Shown here piece by piece: positions 59,862 to 64,000 of a DNA stretch of 64,000 nt. The DNA comes from Jutongia hominis (GTDB taxonomy: Bacteria > Bacillota > Clostridia > Lachnospirales > Lachnospiraceae). The stretch lies in assembly GCF_014384965.1 (NCBI RefSeq), contig NZ_JACRSW010000009.1, positions 1 to 64,000 of the forward strand. The letters run 5' to 3'. Each line of letters begins with the position of its first letter. Position 1 is the stretch's first letter. A model generated the notes under the pieces. It saw only the letters and a list, made by a program, of their open reading frames with translations, was not told where the DNA came from and made no database searches. A program made the translations under genes and the position numbers.

Positions 59862-61913
59862 ATGAAACGAGGATTAAAATTAAAAGGAATGTTGCGCCTA
59901 TATCTGAAATGGCCGCTTTTTCTGAGTATTCTGTTTATTATCATGGATATTCAGCTTTTTGTGATAAATCGGCGTATCGGTGTGATCGGTGCAGTATATT
60001 GTGTCATATTTATATTGATCACGCTCATACTTAATTTTTTCGGTAAAAAAGGAATCCGACGTGATCTGGTACAATTCGCAGAGAATTATGGAAAGATGCA
60101 AATGAACATGATCAAGGAAATGGATATTCCTTATGCCGTATTGAGCGAAGAAGGTCAGCTTCTGTGGGGAAATGATAAATTCTTGCAGGTGATCGTGAAT
60201 AAAAAAGCAGCACGACGCAGTATTACGAATATTTTTCCGGAGATCACACAAAACATATTGCCAAAGCTTCCGGAACCAAAAGAAGCACATGTACAGGCGG
60301 GAGAACGCTATTACCGCTGTGTGATGAATCTCATCGTAGACAGTGGAAGCAGTGTAGGCGGTGAAGAAGAGCTGGCATTTGATCAGATGTTAGATACCAA
60401 ACGCATTATTGCAATGTGTCTGTATGAAGAGACAGAAGTGATCAACTTAGAGAAAGTGCGTGAAGCGGAAAATCTCGTTGTCGGCCTTTTGTACATTGAT
60501 AATTATGATGAATTGATCGACAGTATCGATGAAGTCCGTCAGGCATTGACAATGGCATTGATTGATCGAAAAGTCAACAAATATATGCAGTCAATAGATG
60601 CGATTTCAAAAAAACTTGAAAAAGACAAGTTTTTCTTTGCATTTAAGCAGAAGTATCTTGATGGGTTGATGAGCAGCCGTTTCTCTATTCTCGAAGAGAT
60701 CCGTAATATCAATCTCGGAAATGACCAGAGTGCGACGATCAGTATCGGTATCGGTGTTGGTAAAGGAACTTACATGGAACGTTACGAATGGGCACGTGGT
60801 GCGATGGATCTTGCGCTTGGACGAGGTGGGGATCAGGCAGTTGTAAAGAATGGTGAGAAAGAACAGTTCTTTGGTGGAAAGCGTGTTCAGATCGAAAGAA
60901 ATACACGAGTAAAAGCACGAGTAAAAGCACATGTATTAAAGGAACTGATCGAAGGCAAAGAACGTGTTGTTGTCATGGGTCATTCGATCGGAGATGTGGA
61001 TTCTTTTGGTGCGTGTGTCGGTATTTACCGTATTGCAAAGACGTTGAACCGTAAAGCACATATTGTTGTGGATGAAGTCAATTCATCGGTCAAGCCGATC
61101 ATGGAGCGTTTCTACAGTAAAGATTATGAATCTGATCTGCTGATCGATGGGGAAGAAGCAAAAGAGTTAGTCGATGAATCGACGCTTCTTGTTATCGTGG
61201 ATGTCAACAAGGGCAGTTATACAGAGTGTCCTGACCTGATCGATATGGCACAGTCTGTCGTTGTGATCGACCATCACCGTCAGGCAGGAGATGCGATCAC
61301 AAAAGCTTTGCTTTTTTATATTGAACCGTATGCATCATCGGCTTGTGAAATGGTTGCCGAGATTTCGCAATATATCGGAAACGGACTTCGTCTTCGCCCG
61401 GCAGAAGCAGAAGCAATGTATGCAGGGATCATGATCGATACGAATTATTTTACGGATAAAGCAGGTGTGCGAACTTTTGAAGCTATGGCATATCTGAGAA
61501 GAAGCGGCGCGGACGTTGTTCGTGTCAGAAAGCTTTTCCGTGAAGATATCAATGAATATAAGATCAAGGCAGCCGCAATTCAGGATACCGAGTTATATCT
61601 GGGTGAGTATGCGATTGCTGAAAGTCTGGCTGAAGGAGTGGAAAGCCCGACGGTACTTGGTGCAAAGATTGCAAATTCACTTCTGGATATTAATGGTGTA
61701 AAAGCTTCCTTTGTTTTAACCAAATACAATGGCAAGATTTATATCAGCGCACGTTCGATTGATGAATTGAATGTACAGGTTATGATGGAACGTCTTGGCG
61801 GCGGTGGTCATATCAATATGGCAGGTGCCCAGTTAAAAGATATGAGCATGGAAGAAGCAAAAGCCATTATCCGTGAAACCATCGACAACATGATCACAGA
61901 AGGCGAAGCATAA
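59862..61913 (+). CDS. gdpP: c-di-AMP phosphodiesterase (GdpP, DHH-DHHA1)
   Basis: GdpP hydrolyses cyclic di-AMP, so it controls potassium, cell-wall and osmotic responses. The 683-residue protein has two N-terminal membrane segments (about 15-60), a PAS-like domain (DIPYAVLSEEGQLLWGNDKF), a degenerate GGDEF domain (DQSATISIGIGVGKG, without a GGDEF motif, as expected), and the DHH domain: VVMGHSIGDVDSFGACVG, VIVDVNKGSY and VVIDHHRQAGDAI, then DHHA1 with GGGGHINMAGAQL. Precedes rplI and dnaB, the normal order in Firmicutes. Confidence 0.95.
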   Translation: MKRGLKLKGMLRLYLKWPLFLSILFIIMDIQLFVINRRIGVIGAVYCVIFILITLILNFFGKKGIRRDLVQFAENYGKMQMNMIKEMDIPYAVLSEEGQLLWGNDKFLQVIVNKKAARRSITNIFPEITQNILPKLPEPKEAHVQAGERYYRCVMNLIVDSGSSVGGEEELAFDQMLDTKRIIAMCLYEETEVINLEKVREAENLVVGLLYIDNYDELIDSIDEVRQALTMALIDRKVNKYMQSIDAISKKLEKDKFFFAFKQKYLDGLMSSRFSILEEIRNINLGNDQSATISIGIGVGKGTYMERYEWARGAMDLALGRGGDQAVVKNGEKEQFFGGKRVQIERNTRVKARVKAHVLKELIEGKERVVVMGHSIGDVDSFGACVGIYRIAKTLNRKAHIVVDEVNSSVKPIMERFYSKDYESDLLIDGEEAKELVDESTLLVIVDVNKGSYTECPDLIDMAQSVVVIDHHRQAGDAITKALLFYIEPYASSACEMVAEISQYIGNGLRLRPAEAEAMYAGIMIDTNYFTDKAGVRTFEAMAYLRRSGADVVRVRKLFREDINEYKIKAAAIQDTELYLGEYAIAESLAEGVESPTVLGAKIANSLLDINGVKASFVLTKYNGKIYISARSIDELNVQVMMERLGGGGHINMAGAQLKDMSMEEAKAIIRETIDNMITEGEA

Positions 61914-62008
61914 TGAGCATGGAAGCGGAAGGATAACCGTTATTTTGAGAAACAATAGATATAGGATCATAGATAAGATGCTCATAACAGAGCAGAATGG
62001 AGGATTTT

Positions 62009-62455
62009 ATGGATGTTATTTTATTAGAAGATGTAAAGTCACTTGGTAAAAAAGGTGAGATTGTAAGTGTGAACGACGGATATGCACGTAATTGTATTTT
62101 GAAAAAAAAGCTTGGTGTGGAAGCTACGGCAAAGAATAAAAATGAATTGAAGCTGCAACAGAAACATGAAGAAAAAGTTGCTTTAGAGAAGTTAGAAGAT
62201 GCGAAAGCATTTGCGGAAGAATTAAAAGAAAAATCCATTACCGTATCGATCAAAACCGGTTCCGGCGGAAGAAGCTTTGGCTCTGTGTCAACGAAAGAGC
62301 TTGCAGCCGCAGCAAAAGCACAACTGGGTTATGATCTGGATAAAAAGAAAATGGTACTGGATGTGCCGATCAAAAGTCCGGGTATTTTTACCATGCCGAT
62401 CAAACTGCATCCGCAGGTAACCGGAGAGTTAAAAGTAATCGTAAAAGAAGCGTAG
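62009..62455 (+). CDS. rplI: 50S ribosomal protein L9
   Basis: A 148-residue L9: [21 protein letters not shown] and [19 protein letters not shown] at the start, a long central helix, and a C-terminal domain ([21 protein letters not shown]). The ATG at 62009 has GGAGG at the right distance; an in-frame codon at 61997 is not supported. It follows gdpP by 95 bases and precedes dnaB by 19. Confidence 0.96.
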   Translation: MDVILLEDVKSLGKKGEIVSVNDGYARNCILKKKLGVEATAKNKNELKLQQKHEEKVALEKLEDAKAFAEELKEKSITVSIKTGSGGRSFGSVSTKELAAAAKAQLGYDLDKKKMVLDVPIKSPGIFTMPIKLHPQVTGELKVIVKEA

Positions 62456-62474
62456 TTTTAAAGGATAGAAAAGA

Positions 62475-63818
62475 ATGGACGAAGCATTAATAAAAAAGAT
62501 TCCGCCGCATAGTGTAGAAGCAGAACGTGCTGTCATTGGTTCTATGATGATGGATAAGGATGCAATTTTAGTAAGTTCCGAAATCCTTAGTGCCGAGGAC
62601 TTTTATCAGGGACAGTACGGAGAGCTTTTTACGGCTTTGGTGGAGCTATATCGAAGTGGAGTTGCTACCGATCTGGTCACGTTACAGAACAAATTGCGTG
62701 AAATGGATACGGTACCGGAGTTATCAAGTACAGAGTTTCTTGCAAACCTGACATTAAGCGTACCGACTTCTGCAAATATTAAGCATTATGCGGATATTGT
62801 GCATGAAAAGGCTGTGCTTCGACGGTTGATCCAGACAACAGAAAAAGTTTCCAATACCTGCTATCTGGATAATGAACCATTAGAGGATATTCTTGACAGA
62901 ACAGAAAAAGAAGTTTTTGATGTTTTGCAACAAAGAAGTGCAAGTGAATTTGAACCGATCAGTCAGGTCGTTTTAAAAACATTGGATGAAATCTCGCAGG
63001 CAGCAAAGCAGGATGGTCATATCACAGGACTGGAAACCGGATTTTATGAATTGGATTATAAGACAGCAGGTTTACAAAAGTCAGATCTGATCCTGATCGC
63101 AGCACGTCCGGCAATGGGTAAGACCGCATTTGTATTAAACTTAGTCGAATACATTTCAATGCACAGTAACAGTACGATTGCAATGTTTAGTCTCGAAATG
63201 AGCAAACAGCAGCTTGTCAAACGTATTTTGTCCATGAATTCGCGTGTCGATTCACAAAAGATCCGTACCGGTGATCTCGAAGATGAAGACTGGTCAAGAC
63301 TTGTAGAAAGTGTACGTCGTGTCGGTAACACAAATCTGGTCATTGACGATACTTCGGGAATTACGGCATCAGAGCTTCGTTCGAAATGCCGTAAGCTAAA
63401 GCTGACACAGGGACTGGATCTGGTCATCATTGACTATTTGCAATTAATGACAGGTTCGGGCAAACGAAAAGGTGACAGCAGACAGCAGGAAATTTCAGAT
63501 ATCTCACGTTCGTTAAAGGTTATGGCAAGAGAGTTAAATGTACCGGTCATTGCATTATCGCAGTTATCGCGAGCCGTAGAACAAAGACCGGATAAAAGAC
63601 CAATGCTTTCCGATCTGCGTGAATCGGGTGCGATCGAGCAGGATGCCGATATGGTTATGTTTTTGTATCGTGATGATTATTACAATCCTGATTCACAGGA
63701 ACCGGGTGTGGCAGAAGTGATCATTGCAAAGCAGAGAAGTGGTCCGACCGGCAAGATTAAGTTAGCATGGCTGTCAAACTTAACAAAGTTTGGAAACTTA
63801 GAACAGGAAAGACAATAA
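62475..63818 (+). CDS. dnaB: Replicative DNA helicase DnaB
   Basis: The hexameric 5'-3' helicase of the replication fork. The 447-residue protein has the N-terminal domain (IPPHSVEAERAVIGSMM), a linker, and the RecA-like domain: Walker A ARPAMGKTAF (210-219), MFSLEMSKQQLVKRI, Walker B LVIIDYLQLM, and PMLSDLRESGAIEQDADMVMFLYR. Full length, no intein seen. Confidence 0.96.
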   Translation: MDEALIKKIPPHSVEAERAVIGSMMMDKDAILVSSEILSAEDFYQGQYGELFTALVELYRSGVATDLVTLQNKLREMDTVPELSSTEFLANLTLSVPTSANIKHYADIVHEKAVLRRLIQTTEKVSNTCYLDNEPLEDILDRTEKEVFDVLQQRSASEFEPISQVVLKTLDEISQAAKQDGHITGLETGFYELDYKTAGLQKSDLILIAARPAMGKTAFVLNLVEYISMHSNSTIAMFSLEMSKQQLVKRILSMNSRVDSQKIRTGDLEDEDWSRLVESVRRVGNTNLVIDDTSGITASELRSKCRKLKLTQGLDLVIIDYLQLMTGSGKRKGDSRQQEISDISRSLKVMARELNVPVIALSQLSRAVEQRPDKRPMLSDLRESGAIEQDADMVMFLYRDDYYNPDSQEPGVAEVIIAKQRSGPTGKIKLAWLSNLTKFGNLEQERQ

Positions 63819-63945
63819 AATTTCTAAAAACTAACGATAATACCTTGATTTGCAAAAGGTTTTTGATTAAAATAAGTAGGGAAATTTTGTTTACAATTAT
63901 AAAAATATATATGCATGCCATTGTTTATGGCAGAATGGAGGAATT

Positions 63946-64000
63946 ATGGCTAGTCAGGTAAGATTTGATTATTCATTGGCAAGCAATGTGATCTCAGAAG
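63946..64000 (+). CDS. Start of a probable glucose-6-phosphate isomerase gene
   Basis: Only 18 codons are in the window: ATG 63946 after atggaggaatt, reading MASQVRFDYSLASNVISE. The xRFDYSxA start fits glucose-6-phosphate isomerase of Lachnospiraceae, but the fragment is too short to be certain. A long leader (63819-63945) precedes it. Confidence 0.5.
   Translation, partial: MASQVRFDYSLASNVISE

Overview
The window reads as a low-GC, Gram-positive anaerobe of the family Lachnospiraceae (Clostridia). The indicators are a six-gene Rnf complex in the clostridial order C-D-G-E-A-B, a spore-maturation SpmB homologue, a 57-residue Cys-containing DUF6472-type protein, ArgJ, a YesN-type AraC response regulator, a BceRSAB-type module, strong AGGAGG ribosome sites and a tRNA gene without encoded CCA. 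The genus cannot be fixed from the sequence alone. Both window edges cut genes: an Rpn-type nuclease on the left and a probable glucose-6-phosphate isomerase on the right.

Layout. 1-9.5 kb: Rpn-like gene end, argJ, pepT, a membrane-anchored L,D-transpeptidase (minus strand), a shortened flagellin-like protein, a cytidylate-kinase-like protein and a sirtuin-like protein lacking the catalytic His. 9.8-15.3 kb: gltX-uvrD and a YesN-type regulator. 15.4-19.1 kb: spmB, a DUF6472-type gene, and a chemoreceptor-DctP pair. 19.2-24.5 kb: tRNA-Leu(AAG) followed by a 153-bp tandem repeat, TraX, a candidate ~200-nt ncRNA, a GH26-like hydrolase and a FliD-like protein. 24.6-27.9 kb: NusG-domain-II protein (minus), then rpmG-secE-nusG-rplK-rplA. 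28-36 kb: iron alcohol dehydrogenase, then a PotD-PII-PotABC transporter cluster and an ornithine-cyclodeaminase-family enzyme. 36.5-47.3 kb: MFS transporter, a small FliD-C-like protein (minus), the BceRSAB-type module, a large surface protein of unknown function and a cysteine hydrolase. 48.1-53.3 kb: rnfCDGEAB. 53.6-64 kb: a multidomain sensor without an ATPase domain, a TPM/zinc-ribbon pair (minus), an rRNA methyltransferase-like gene, then gdpP-rplI-dnaB and the start of pgi.

The most unusual content is non-coding. Family 1 is five dispersed, 460-585 bp, nearly completely self-complementary elements (2863-3447, 13231-13693, 35966-36459, 38773-39312, 58163-58623). They share a core. Their tips are hairpins whose sequences differ from copy to copy but always stay palindromic, and their outer arms are also copy-specific yet self-complementary. 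Family 2 is an 80-105 bp, three- or four-hairpin module ending in a U-tract. It occurs singly or in tandem at 28096-28383, 29867-29946, 47587-47895 and 53343-53447, with a diverged copy at 59668-59741 that keeps the hairpins through compensated changes. Every copy lies in the transcription direction of its neighbours, often right after a terminator. Several short promoter-plus-terminator units (20739-20971, 27998-28083, 29733-29850, 47422-47525) look like small RNA genes.

Functionally, the window mixes core information processing (gltX, rpmG-secE-nusG-rplKA, rplI, dnaB, tRNA-Leu), energy conservation (Rnf, alcohol dehydrogenase), nitrogen and polyamine-type uptake (PotABCD with PII and an OCD-family enzyme), envelope and peptide-stress functions (L,D-transpeptidase, BceRSAB, GdpP) and three unlinked homologues of flagellar filament or cap proteins without any other flagellar gene nearby.
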